DNA from: Candidatus Dormiibacterota bacterium
Lineage (GTDB): Bacteria > Chloroflexota > Dormibacteria > Aeolococcales > Aeolococcaceae
Reading direction: 5' to 3'
DNA length: 64,000 nt
NCBI GenBank assembly: GCA_019245575.1
Contig: JAFARE010000001.1
Span: 124,001-188,000, forward strand
Below are positions 10,333-19,861 of this stretch, piece by piece. Each line of letters begins with the position of its first letter. Within the stretch, counting starts at the first letter, position 1. The notes beneath the pieces were generated by a model, which saw only the letters and a program-made list of their open reading frames with translations, searched no databases and had not been told where the DNA came from. The position numbers and the translations under genes are program-made.

Positions 10333-11375
10333 ACCGGCTGATCGGCCGCGTCATCCGCGGCGTGCGCGCCGCGTATCGAGCGCTGCAACGCGTTCCGCTG
10401 CTCGGCCCGGTGGCGCGGGTGCTCCGCCGCCACTGGCTGGCGGCGATCTCAGTGCTGTGCCTCGTCGGCCTCGTCATCGGCGTCGATCCGGTGAAGCTGG
10501 GTGGCGTGCTGCGCCACATCGACTGGCGCATCGCGCTGCTCATGGTGCCGGTGACGATCGGCTGCTACACGGCGCGCGGCCTGGCCTGGTGGGTGGCGCT
10601 GCTGCGGATCGGCGCGCGCATCAGCTTCATGCGGTGTCTCGCCGTGGAGTTCGCCGGACAGGTGCTAGTGTTTCTGCCGCTGGGCGACCTGGCCCGGGTG
10701 AAGCTGGCGCGCCACAGCGATCCCGGCGGCCCGGGCAGCGGGCGCCTCGCCGGCACGATCGTCTTCCAGGAGCTGCTCTACATGACGCTCATCGGCTTCG
10801 GTGTGCTGGCGCGCGTCGCGGCTCACCCGGATGTCGCGGTGCTCGTGGTCATCATGACGCTCGCCCACGTGGGGATCTTCACGATCCTCCTGTGGCAGCC
10901 CGCGTATCGCTGGGCGCTGCGCATGGTGGAGCGCATCCACGTCTTTCGCCGCTTCGACCATCAGCTGCGCACCCTGCAGCCGACGTTCGTCGAGCTCTTC
11001 GCGCCGCGCACGTTCATCCCTGTCTTCTTGCTGCAGGCGCTCTCCGTGCTGGGCACGTACACGCTGTTCTTCCTTGCGCTGCAGGCGATCGGCGAGCACC
11101 ACGTCACCTTCACGGCCGCCGTGTTCGTGCTCGGCCTGAGCTACATCCTCGCCGGACTCAGCTTCGTGCCCGGCGGTCTCGGAGCATTCGAAGGACTCCT
11201 CACCCTGCTGATGATCGCGTCGGGCATTCCCGCAGCCGTGGGCGCCGCCGCGGGCCTGCTCTACCGGGCGTACAACGACGGGCTGATGGCGATGGTCGGC
11301 GCGGTGGCCGGGCTGTTCGTGCGCCGTCCGGAACGGGGGCGCAGGCGCCGGCGTCGGGCTCGCGCCGCAGCCTGA
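10329..11375 (+). CDS. lysylphosphatidylglycerol synthase TM region / flippase-like membrane protein (UPF0104)
   Basis: Multi-TM protein; GLSYILAGLSFVPGGLGAFEGLLTLLMIASGIPAAVGAAAGLLYRAYN motif; overlaps upstream CDS by 4 nt. Confidence 0.8.
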   Translation: MNRLIGRVIRGVRAAYRALQRVPLLGPVARVLRRHWLAAISVLCLVGLVIGVDPVKLGGVLRHIDWRIALLMVPVTIGCYTARGLAWWVALLRIGARISFMRCLAVEFAGQVLVFLPLGDLARVKLARHSDPGGPGSGRLAGTIVFQELLYMTLIGFGVLARVAAHPDVAVLVVIMTLAHVGIFTILLWQPAYRWALRMVERIHVFRRFDHQLRTLQPTFVELFAPRTFIPVFLLQALSVLGTYTLFFLALQAIGEHHVTFTAAVFVLGLSYILAGLSFVPGGLGAFEGLLTLLMIASGIPAAVGAAAGLLYRAYNDGLMAMVGAVAGLFVRRPERGRRRRRRARAAA

Positions 11376-11378
11376 TCC

Positions 11379-12506
11379 TCAGGCGACGTCAGCGGCGCCG
11401 CACAGCTCGCCGTAGGTCTCGAGCAGCCGGTCCACGCGTGTGCGCAGCGCGTACTCGTCCTGCGCGCGCTGCCGCGCGCGGCGTCCCAGCGCCTCGCGCA
11501 GCGCGGCGTCGTCGTGCAGCCGCCGCAGTGCCGCGTCGAGGTGGCCGTCGAGCGGCCGCACCGGGATGCGGATGCCCGCATCGGCGACCGCGGCGCCGTC
11601 GTCGCCGACGTCGGTTGCGATGATGGCGCAGCCCGCAGACATCGCTTCCAGCAGCGAAAGCGACAGCCCCTCGGCGGTGGAGGGCAGCACGAACACGTCG
11701 GCGGCGCGGAGGATGTCGCGGCAGCCTTCGCGCTCGTGCACGGCGCCGAGCACACGTATGCGTGGGTCGCCGCGCGCCATGCGGCGGATGCGCCGCTCCA
11801 GCGCACCCGAGCCCGCCACCAGCAGCAGGTGATCGTCACCCCACGGCTGGCGGCGGAACGCTCGAACCAGCGCGGTGACGCGCTTCTCGGGGTCGAGCCG
11901 CCCCAGGTACGCAACGGTGAACGCCGGGTCCATCGCAGCGCGGATCCGTGACGCGCCCGGCGTCATGAAGGACGTGTCGACGCCGTTGGGCACCACCTCG
12001 ATGGTGCCCGGATCACAGCCGGTCGACACGAGCAGCGCGCGCTGATCCCCGCTCAGCGCGATGCAGCGGTCGGCGCGGGCCAGCGCGCCCCGATGGAAGC
12101 GATACAGCGCGCCCAGCACGCGGCCCCGCGCGCTGTTCGGTGACGCATAGGGAAGGTGCACGGTGACGAGGGTCGGTATCCCATGGCGCCGCGCCCATCC
12201 GAGGATCCACGCGTCGAGCAGCGAGTGACTCAGCGACACGTGCACGACGTGGGGCTCGAACCTCGTCAGCGCTTTCGCGATGCGCCGCCGCGAGCCGGGC
12301 AGTGGGAGCAGCACGGTCTTGAACCGCGCGGCCTTGAGACGCAGGGCGTGCGCAACCGGGGCGCGATGACCGTCGAGCCGGTGGCAGATGAAGAGCACGT
12401 CGACGCCGTGGGCGGCCAGCGCTGCCACGGTCTGCTCGCTGTACGAGCTGAGGCCGTCAGCGCGACGGCCACTGCCGTGGCCGAACCAAGCCACCCGCAG
12501 GCTCAC
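11379..12506 (-). CDS. glycosyltransferase family 4
   Basis: GxGRRADGLSSYSEQTV...VAYLGRLDPEKRV...DVFVLPSTAEGLSLSLLEAMSAGCAIIATDVG. Confidence 0.9.
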   Translation of the reverse strand: MSLRVAWFGHGSGRRADGLSSYSEQTVAALAAHGVDVLFICHRLDGHRAPVAHALRLKAARFKTVLLPLPGSRRRIAKALTRFEPHVVHVSLSHSLLDAWILGWARRHGIPTLVTVHLPYASPNSARGRVLGALYRFHRGALARADRCIALSGDQRALLVSTGCDPGTIEVVPNGVDTSFMTPGASRIRAAMDPAFTVAYLGRLDPEKRVTALVRAFRRQPWGDDHLLLVAGSGALERRIRRMARGDPRIRVLGAVHEREGCRDILRAADVFVLPSTAEGLSLSLLEAMSAGCAIIATDVGDDGAAVADAGIRIPVRPLDGHLDAALRRLHDDAALREALGRRARQRAQDEYALRTRVDRLLETYGELCGAADVA

Positions 12507-12535
12507 GCCAAAACATTAGCCAAGCGGTACCGACC

Positions 12536-15436
12536 TCAGGCGCCGAGCGCGAATGCCGTGACCTCGTCGAGCGACATGTCCGCGCCGCGCCGCCTCGCCT
12601 CCGCAAGGCTCGCCTCATCCAGGCGGCTCACCACGTCGCGCAGGCGCGCCTCGGCGGAGTCGCGCGCGGGCGATGGGTCGGGCTTGGCGCCTCGCTGCGC
12701 GTAGAGCCGTGCCACGGCGGCGCTGAGCGTGGCCGCGCGCGGCGCCTGCTCTTGCGCCGCCGCGAGAAACATGAACGCCTCCACCACCACCGCCGCGTAC
12801 AGCGGTGGTGCATGACGCAGCGCCTCCGCCGCGTACTCGCGCGCGGCCTCGTAGTTGCCGAGGAAGCACTCCAGGTGTGACAGGTTCACGAGCCCGTAGT
12901 AGCGCGACACCTCCTGGGCCATCTCCACCTGCTGCAGATAGCGCGCGCGCGCCTCGTCGTAGTTCCCTGCGTAGAAGCAGCATTCGCCCAGGTTGCCCAG
13001 CGCGGTTGCAATCCCCTCGCGAAAGCCCACGCGCTCCCACATCGCCAGCGCGGCGCGGGTGTATCGCTCCGCTTCGTCGTTGGTCTCGCGTCCCATGCTG
13101 ACCACCCCGAGGCTGTGCGTCAGCTCGCCCACCATGAAGTCGTCGCCCGCGCTCTCAGCGAGTGGCAGGGCGTCCTTGAAGATCTGCACCGCGCGCGCCA
13201 CGTCGCCCTGGATCGTCACCAGCCGGCCCAGGCCGCTCATCGCCTGCGCTCGCGGCCCGGCGGCGTCCACCGGCAGCGCAAGCACCCGCTCGAGCCACTG
13301 GCGCCCCTCGCTGAGCAGACCCTGCATCCACCAGTAGAAGCGCCACGCGCCGGCCAGCTCCAGACAGAGCAAGGGATCCGCCTCGTATGACCACTCCATC
13401 GCGGCGCGCGCGTTGCTGTAGTCCGCGTGGTACTGCTGCAGCGCTGCGCTCGCGTGCCCTTCGACATACACGCGCTCGCACGCGCGTCCGAGCTCCAGGT
13501 AGTGCACCGCGTGCAGCCGCCGCAGCCCGGGCGCTTCACCCTCGGCGAGTCGCTCCTGCACGTACTCGCGCATCGTCTCGAGCAGGCGGTAGCGGCCCTC
13601 GCCGGCGAGCGCGGTGTCGAACGTGACCAGCGAGCGGTCCACCAGGCGCGTCATGAGGTCGGGAACATCACCCGCCGGCAGCGCCGTCTCGTCGCCGCAC
13701 ACCGCCTCGACGGCGCGCAGCGTGAAGCTGCCGGAGAACACGCCCAGCCGCGCGAACAGCGCGCGCTCCTGCTCCGTCAGCAGCGCGCTGCTCCAGTCGA
13801 GCGTCTCGCGCATGGTCCGGTGGCGCGACACGGCGGCGCGGCTCGACCCCGCCAGCAGACGGAAGCGGTCGTCGAGACGGCCGACCATCTCCTCCAGCGC
13901 AAGCGCGCTGACGCGCGCAGCGGCCAGCTCGATGGCGAGCGGGATGCCGTCGAGCCTGGTGCACACCTCCATCACCGCAGCCGCGTTCGCCTCGCTGAGC
14001 TGGAACGTGGGGCGCGCCATCACGGCGCGCTCGACGAAGAGCCGCACGGACTCATAGGACTGGGCGCTCTGCAGCGACCTGGCGTGCTCCGGCGCCGGCA
14101 GGCGCAGCGGTGTCACCGGCCACACGCGCTCGCCGGGGACGTCGAGCCGCTCCTGGCTGGTGGCGAGGACCGACAGCCCCGGGCAGAGGTCGAGCAGCCG
14201 CTGCACCGTCGCGGCGACCGCGTCGATGACGTGCTCGCAGTTGTCGAGCACCAGCAGCAGCCGTCGTTCCTCGAGCAGCGTGCTCAGGCTCTCCTCCAGC
14301 GACGCGCCGGGCAGCTGGCGCAGGCCGAGCGCAGCCAGCGCCGCCTGGGCCACCATGCCCGGCTCGCTGATGGCGGCGAGGTCCACCAGCCATACGCCGT
14401 CGGCGAAGGCGTCCCGCACCAGGTCTGCCACCTGGATGGCGAGGCGGGTCTTGCCGATGCCGCCCGGCCCGACCAGCGAGAGCAGCCGCGCGCCGGGGAC
14501 GAGCGCGGCGAGGACGGCCACGTCCTCCTCGCGTCCGACGAAGCTGGAGAGCCGCGCCGGGAGGTTGTGGCGGCGCGACGGTATGCCGGCCGCCTGCGGC
14601 CTCGGCCGCGCCACCTCCGGCGCGGGAGCAGCCGACGGCTCCTGGTTGAGGATCTCCTTGAACCGCGCCTGCAACTCGGGGCCGGGCTCCATGCCAAGGT
14701 CCTCGGATAGGAGCTTGCGGGTGCGGTGGTACACGTCTGACGCCTCGGCCTGGCGCCCACACCGGTACAGCGCCAGCATCAGCTGGCTCTGCAGCCGCTC
14801 GCGCAGCGGGAAGCGCCCGGCGAAGGCCTCCAGCTCACCGACGACCGAGTTGTGCAGACCGAGGCGCAGGCACGTGTCGAACCGCTGCTCGACCGTTTCC
14901 AGGCGCAGCTTCTCCAGCGCGGAGCGCTCGCCCACCGCGAAGGCGTCGTTGCCGAACTCGGGCAGGGGGTCGCCGCGCCAGAGCGCGAGGGCATCCTCGA
15001 GCAGGCGCAGCGCCGCCTGGTCGTCGCCGGCTTCGCTGGCGCGGCGCGCCCGGCCGACCAGCTCGCGGCAGCGGGACAGGTCGATGTGGTCGGCGGGGAT
15101 CGACAGCTGGTAGCCGGAGGTTTTGCGCGCCAGCAGACGGCGCCCGGCGGCGTCGTCCTCCTCGATGGCGCGGCGCAGCTTGGACACGTGCACGCGGAGC
15201 ACGTCCTCGGCGCCCGCCGGCGGCTCCTCGGGCCAGAGCAGCTCGATCAGGCGATCGTCGGTGACGACGTGGTTGGCCTCCAGCGCCAGCGCCGCCAGCA
15301 GGGTGCGCTGCTTCGTTCCCTTGAGCTCGACGGCGCGGCCGCGGCGGCGCGCCTCCACGCTGCCAAGAAGAAGGATCTCCACGTCCCCGCCGTCCGCGGA
15401 CTCCCCCTCAGCCCGGACCGCATCGCGATCGGCCAA
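12536..15436 (-). CDS. AfsR/SARP-like regulator: BTAD domain + NB-ARC-type ATPase + TPR
   Basis: Winged helix/BTAD N-terminus (EILLLGSVEARRRGRAVELKGTKQRTLLAALAL...); Walker A GPGGIGKTRLA; TPR-like C-terminus. Confidence 0.9.
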   Translation of the reverse strand: MADRDAVRAEGESADGGDVEILLLGSVEARRRGRAVELKGTKQRTLLAALALEANHVVTDDRLIELLWPEEPPAGAEDVLRVHVSKLRRAIEEDDAAGRRLLARKTSGYQLSIPADHIDLSRCRELVGRARRASEAGDDQAALRLLEDALALWRGDPLPEFGNDAFAVGERSALEKLRLETVEQRFDTCLRLGLHNSVVGELEAFAGRFPLRERLQSQLMLALYRCGRQAEASDVYHRTRKLLSEDLGMEPGPELQARFKEILNQEPSAAPAPEVARPRPQAAGIPSRRHNLPARLSSFVGREEDVAVLAALVPGARLLSLVGPGGIGKTRLAIQVADLVRDAFADGVWLVDLAAISEPGMVAQAALAALGLRQLPGASLEESLSTLLEERRLLLVLDNCEHVIDAVAATVQRLLDLCPGLSVLATSQERLDVPGERVWPVTPLRLPAPEHARSLQSAQSYESVRLFVERAVMARPTFQLSEANAAAVMEVCTRLDGIPLAIELAAARVSALALEEMVGRLDDRFRLLAGSSRAAVSRHRTMRETLDWSSALLTEQERALFARLGVFSGSFTLRAVEAVCGDETALPAGDVPDLMTRLVDRSLVTFDTALAGEGRYRLLETMREYVQERLAEGEAPGLRRLHAVHYLELGRACERVYVEGHASAALQQYHADYSNARAAMEWSYEADPLLCLELAGAWRFYWWMQGLLSEGRQWLERVLALPVDAAGPRAQAMSGLGRLVTIQGDVARAVQIFKDALPLAESAGDDFMVGELTHSLGVVSMGRETNDEAERYTRAALAMWERVGFREGIATALGNLGECCFYAGNYDEARARYLQQVEMAQEVSRYYGLVNLSHLECFLGNYEAAREYAAEALRHAPPLYAAVVVEAFMFLAAAQEQAPRAATLSAAVARLYAQRGAKPDPSPARDSAEARLRDVVSRLDEASLAEARRRGADMSLDEVTAFALGA

Positions 15437-15603
15437 CAGCCCCCTCTCCGTCAGCCGGTGTTCACAGGATTTTTAGGTTTCAGAAAGGCTGTAGCTGGAA
15501 CCTGTCGCCGCTCGATAGAGCAACCGCTGCGGAGGATACCGCAAGGAGACAGGACCCATGGTCGACGGCGCAGCCTGGAGCTGACCGACACACGAACGAC
15601 GAC

Positions 15604-15665
15604 CCAGCGCTGTGCGGGAGACAGCGCTGGTAGCGGTGGGCGCCGTGTCTGGGGACGCGGCGCCC
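15604..15665 (+). other. two consecutive strong stem-loops in the leader of the MFS gene
   Basis: CCAGCGCTGT(604-613)-GCGGGAG-ACAGCGCTGG(621-630); GGGCGCCG(638-645)...CGGCGCCC(658-665). Confidence 0.6.
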
Positions 15666-15696
15666 GCCTTGCGCAACAGGACTTGAGGGACAGACG

Positions 15697-17001
15697 TTGA
15701 CAGTCAGCATCGCGGTGCCGGGCACCGCAAGAACCGAGCGGCGGCGGTCGAGCGGAGCGGTGCGCTTCCTGCTCGCGGCGGGCACGTCGTCGTACGGCGA
15801 CTGGCTCAGCACCGTAGCGCTGGTCGTGCTTTTGTACCGGCTCACCGGCACGGTGACCGGTCCCGCGCTGTACATCCTCGTGCGCGTCGCGCCGCGTGTT
15901 CTGGGGCCGGGATTCGGCGGGAGTCTCGCCGACCGCATCGGCCCGGCGCGTGTCGCCGCCGCGTGCGCGCTGCTGCAGGGCGGACTCACCGCGTCGGTCC
16001 TGCTGCTGGCGCAGCACCAGGTGGCGTGGGCGATCTACCTGGTGGTCGCCGCCGCGCAGCTGACCGGGTCGATGGCGCAGCCGGCATACAGCGCGGTCAT
16101 TCCGCGCGTCGTGCGCCCCGAGCACCTGCGGCGCATCAACGGCGCGTACCAGGCGATCTTCGAGTCGAGCGTGCTGGTGGCGCCGGCGCTGGGAGCGCTG
16201 CTGCTGACACACCTCTCGCCGCTCGTGCTGATCGCCATCGACGCGCTGTCGTTCGCGGTCGCGGCCGCACTGCTGGTCACGGTCCACGTCGCACCGGTAG
16301 TCTCCACCGGGGCGTCCGCCGCCCGCCGCAGCCTCGCCACGGGGTTCGCGGTGGTGCGGCGCGACGCGATGCTGCGGGCCTTCGCGGCGGCCCACTTCTG
16401 CAGCGGCGTCGTGATCACGTGCTTGCAGGCGGTGCTGGTGATCGCCGCGACACAGCGCTTCGGCAGCGATGTTGCCGTGGGCTGGCTGTACGCCGCGGTC
16501 GGCGCGGGCGGCGTGTCGGGAAGCATCGTCGCGCTGACGCTGCGCGTGCATCGAGTCAGCGCGCGCTTCATCGTGGCCGGGACGCTGCTGGAGCTGGTGC
16601 CGCTGGCGCTCTTCAGCATCGTGAGCAACGTCGCCCTCTGCATGATGCTGCTGTTCGCCAGCACGTTCGTTGCCGCGGTGTACCAGACGAGCGGCTACGT
16701 CGGTCTGCAGCAGCGGGTGCCGATGGAGCTGATGGGCCGCGTCAACGCGGTGATGCGCCAGGGGCTCTACACCGGCATGCTCATCGGCGCCATCGGCGCG
16801 GCGACGCTGGTGCAGCTCCTCGGCTGGGTGTCGCTGGTGCTGGTGACGTCGGGGTTCGCGGTGCTGGCGCTGGCGCTGATGACGATGCGGCCGCGGGCCG
16901 CGTACCTCACCGGTGTGCGCGCGGGCTTCCGGAGCGCGATGGCGCACCCAGTGAGCGCAGCACCGCGAACCGCGCGGCTGTCGCCACGAGGCTCGCGCTG
17001 A
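15697..17001 (+). CDS. MFS transporter
   Basis: 12-TM MFS architecture; TTG start preceded by GAGGGA SD. Confidence 0.88.
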   Translation: MTVSIAVPGTARTERRRSSGAVRFLLAAGTSSYGDWLSTVALVVLLYRLTGTVTGPALYILVRVAPRVLGPGFGGSLADRIGPARVAAACALLQGGLTASVLLLAQHQVAWAIYLVVAAAQLTGSMAQPAYSAVIPRVVRPEHLRRINGAYQAIFESSVLVAPALGALLLTHLSPLVLIAIDALSFAVAAALLVTVHVAPVVSTGASAARRSLATGFAVVRRDAMLRAFAAAHFCSGVVITCLQAVLVIAATQRFGSDVAVGWLYAAVGAGGVSGSIVALTLRVHRVSARFIVAGTLLELVPLALFSIVSNVALCMMLLFASTFVAAVYQTSGYVGLQQRVPMELMGRVNAVMRQGLYTGMLIGAIGAATLVQLLGWVSLVLVTSGFAVLALALMTMRPRAAYLTGVRAGFRSAMAHPVSAAPRTARLSPRGSR

Positions 17002-17779
17002 CGACGTCGGAGTGGACCATGAGCGCGGAGCGCATCGCCTGCTGAGCGAACACCGGCTGCGGCCGGACGCGCGCGGGACCGAGCTCCCTGCGCAGCCGGG
17101 CCATGCCGCGCAGGTCCTCGAGGGCGGTGCGCGTGATCGCGACGCTGGAGTTGCGGTCCTCGACCCAGGTGACGGGAACCTCGGCGACCCGCAGGCCGGC
17201 ACGCTCCGCGCGGACGAGCAGCTCAGTGTCGAAGAACCAGTTCTGGTCCTGCACCGCGGGCAGCACGCGCCGGGCCACGTCGGCGCGCAGCACCTTGAAG
17301 CCGCACTGCGCGTCGCGAAAGCGCACACCCAGGAAGGCGCGGAGCAGGTGGTTGTACACCCGTGAGATCACCTCGCGGCGCAGGCTGCGCTGCACGCGGC
17401 TGGCGCGCAGCAGCCGGCTGCCGATCGCCATGTCCGCAGCACCCGATGCCACCATGCCGACGGCGGTGGGCAGCGCGCTCAGACCGGTCGAGAGGTCGGC
17501 GTCCATGTAGGCCACCACGTCCGCCGTGCTCGTGCTCCACGCGGCGCGCAGCGCGCGCCCGCGGCCCGGCTGCTCCAGGCGCAGCACGCGCACGCGCGGC
17601 AGCCCCCGGCTCAGGCGCGCGGCGACGCGCGCGGTCGAGTCGGAGCTGCCGTTGTCGGCGATGACGATGCGCGCGACGAGTCCCGGCATCGCGCACAGCG
17701 CGGCGTGCAGCTGACGGACGCTCTGCTCCAGGCAGCGCTCCTCGTTGCGCACCGGCACGACGACATCGACGCTGGTCAC
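16907..17779 (-). CDS. glycosyltransferase family 2 (dolichyl-phosphate sugar synthase-like)
   Basis: VDVVVPVRNEERCLEQSVRQL...VIADNGSSDSTARVA...VVAYMDADLSTGLSALP; GTG start at 17779. Confidence 0.9.
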   Translation of the reverse strand: MTSVDVVVPVRNEERCLEQSVRQLHAALCAMPGLVARIVIADNGSSDSTARVAARLSRGLPRVRVLRLEQPGRGRALRAAWSTSTADVVAYMDADLSTGLSALPTAVGMVASGAADMAIGSRLLRASRVQRSLRREVISRVYNHLLRAFLGVRFRDAQCGFKVLRADVARRVLPAVQDQNWFFDTELLVRAERAGLRVAEVPVTWVEDRNSSVAITRTALEDLRGMARLRRELGPARVRPQPVFAQQAMRSALMVHSDVVSASLVATAARFAVLRSLGAPSRSGSPRAHR

Positions 17780-19764
17780 GACTGCGCCGTCAGGTCGTAC
17801 AGCGTCACACCGCCGACCGTGGTCGAGATGTAGTGCCGCTGCGCCCATGCGAGGATGGCTGACGAGCTGCTCGAGCTCCCCGGTCCGACGCCGCGCCCGC
17901 CGCTCATGATGAGGTAGTGGATCGCGCCGGACCTCACCAGCTGCTCGAACTGCGCCAGTGACGGCGTGGGGTCGGTGCCGTTGAAGCCGCCGATCGCCAT
18001 CACCGGGTCTCCGGTGGCGAGCTGGTAGCCGGCCGCTTCGTTTGCGCCAACAACGGCCGCAACCCAGCGGTACGAGGTAGCGTTGTGCCGCAGCGTCTGC
18101 ACGAGCGCTGCTGAGGGCGTGCTCGCGTTGAGCAGACCGCCGGGAAAGGCGCCGCCGTTCGGCCCGAGAGGCGGTGGGCCGCCGAATCCGCCGCCGGGAG
18201 GCGCACCGGCGAAGCCACCGACGGGCACCGCTCCGCCGGCAGGACCGCCCGCAGGCCCGCCCCGCGCGCCGGACAGGACGGTCGGACCGGCCAGCGGCAG
18301 CGCGCCCGCGTGCGGCGTGAGCGCGCTGTCGATCGAGTACGCGGTTGGGCCGGCGAGTGACGCGAGCAGCGCCGCAGACGCGACGGCCAGCGCAACGCGC
18401 GTCCGCAGCAGCGGCAGCGCGACGACGACGGCGGCACTCAGCAGGCCGAGCACGAGCACTGCCGGGCCGAGCCACGGCAGCCAGGTGGGCGTGCGCTGCA
18501 GCAGCACAAACGACCACACGGTTGCGGCGAGCACAGCGGCTGCGAGCAGCAACCGCGCAGCGAGCGCATGTCGCTGCCGCCACAACGTGACCGCGCCCAT
18601 GCCGACGAGCGCGCCGATTGCCGGCGCGAGCGCGACCGAGTAGTACTCGTGGATGATGCCCTGCGCGTAGCTGAACACGGCCGCGGTGACGAGCAGCCAC
18701 AGCCCCCACACCAGCGCCATCGCGCGCTGTGGATCGACACGCGGTGCGCGCGCGCGCAGCGCGAGCAGCGCGCCGAAGCAGATGAGCGCGGCGGGGATCA
18801 GCCAGCTGATCTGGCCGCCGTATGCGGTGTTGAACATGCGGTCCCAGCCGGTCGGCCCCCAGCCACCGGGACCGCCCGCGCCGCCGACGCTCCCTGTCTC
18901 GTTGCCGCTCAGGCGGCCAAAACCGTTGTAGCCGAAGATCAGGTTGAGGATGCTGTTGTCCGGAGAGCCGCCGATGTACGGCCGGTCGGACGCGGGCCAC
19001 AGCGCGACGAGCGCCACCCACCAGCCCGCGGCGACGACGACCGCGAGGCCCGCGAGCGCGATCTGCCATACGCGTTTGCGCAGCGGCACCGGCGCCGCGC
19101 ACGCGTACACCAATGTGAACGCGGGGATCACGAGGAACGCCTGCAGCATCTTGGCGAGGAAGCCGAATCCCACCAGCGCGCCCGCGAGCACCAGCCAGCG
19201 CGTGCGGCCGGCATCGAGTGCGCGCGAGAGCGAGTACGCGGCTGCCACGAGCAGCAGCACGAGCAGCGCGTCGGGATTGTTGTAGCGGAAGATCAGCGCC
19301 GCCACCGGCGTCAGCGCAAGCACCGTGCCGGCGATCAGTCCCGCGGCGCGGCCGTGATGACGCCGCACCGTCGCGTACAGGAGCGCCACCGCCGCAACGC
19401 CCTCGAGTGCCTGCGGCACCAGGATGCTCCACGCGTTGACGCCGAACAGCCGCGCCGACAACTCCATCACCCACAGCGCTGCGGGTGGCTTGTCCACGGT
19501 GATGAAGTTCGACGCGTCGAAGGACCCGAAGAGGAACGCCTTCCAGCTGACGGTGCCCGCCTGCACCGCGGCCGAGTAGTAGCTGTTGGCCCAGCCCGAG
19601 GCGCCCAGCGCCCAGAGGTAGAGCAGCGCGGTGGCGCCGAGCAGCCCCAGCAGGGGCATGCGCGCGCGCCATCGCCCGCCCGCCAGCGCGTCGCGGGCCA
19701 TGCGCCAGAGGAGTCGCGGTGGGGAGTCGCTCAGCCGCTGCCGGGGAAGGGCGATGTCGTTCAT
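17776..19764 (-). CDS. ArnT-like/PMT-family membrane glycosyltransferase with Gly/Pro-rich extracytoplasmic segment
   Basis: GWANSYYSAAVQAGTVSWKAFLFGSFDASNFITVDKPPAALWVMELSARLFGVNAWSILVPQALEGVAAVALLYATVRR; overlaps the GT2 gene by 4 nt. Confidence 0.9.
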   Translation of the reverse strand: MNDIALPRQRLSDSPPRLLWRMARDALAGGRWRARMPLLGLLGATALLYLWALGASGWANSYYSAAVQAGTVSWKAFLFGSFDASNFITVDKPPAALWVMELSARLFGVNAWSILVPQALEGVAAVALLYATVRRHHGRAAGLIAGTVLALTPVAALIFRYNNPDALLVLLLVAAAYSLSRALDAGRTRWLVLAGALVGFGFLAKMLQAFLVIPAFTLVYACAAPVPLRKRVWQIALAGLAVVVAAGWWVALVALWPASDRPYIGGSPDNSILNLIFGYNGFGRLSGNETGSVGGAGGPGGWGPTGWDRMFNTAYGGQISWLIPAALICFGALLALRARAPRVDPQRAMALVWGLWLLVTAAVFSYAQGIIHEYYSVALAPAIGALVGMGAVTLWRQRHALAARLLLAAAVLAATVWSFVLLQRTPTWLPWLGPAVLVLGLLSAAVVVALPLLRTRVALAVASAALLASLAGPTAYSIDSALTPHAGALPLAGPTVLSGARGGPAGGPAGGAVPVGGFAGAPPGGGFGGPPPLGPNGGAFPGGLLNASTPSAALVQTLRHNATSYRWVAAVVGANEAAGYQLATGDPVMAIGGFNGTDPTPSLAQFEQLVRSGAIHYLIMSGGRGVGPGSSSSSSAILAWAQRHYISTTVGGVTLYDLTAQS

Positions 19765-19861
19765 GACGTGCACGCTGACGCGCCGGCGTGAGAGCGACTT
19801 CAGAGCCTGCTGTGAGGTCGCTGGGAAACAGACGGCGGGCGCCATCCGACAGACTCGGCGC

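Noticed and set aside
13427-14710. 427-aa plus-strand ORF inside the AfsR-like gene
   Set aside because: Antisense shadow ORF; the minus-strand BTAD/NB-ARC protein has clear motifs
15451-17328. 625-aa minus-strand ORF antisense to the MFS gene
   Set aside because: Arg/His/Gln-rich composition typical of high-GC antisense frames; the plus-strand MFS protein is convincing
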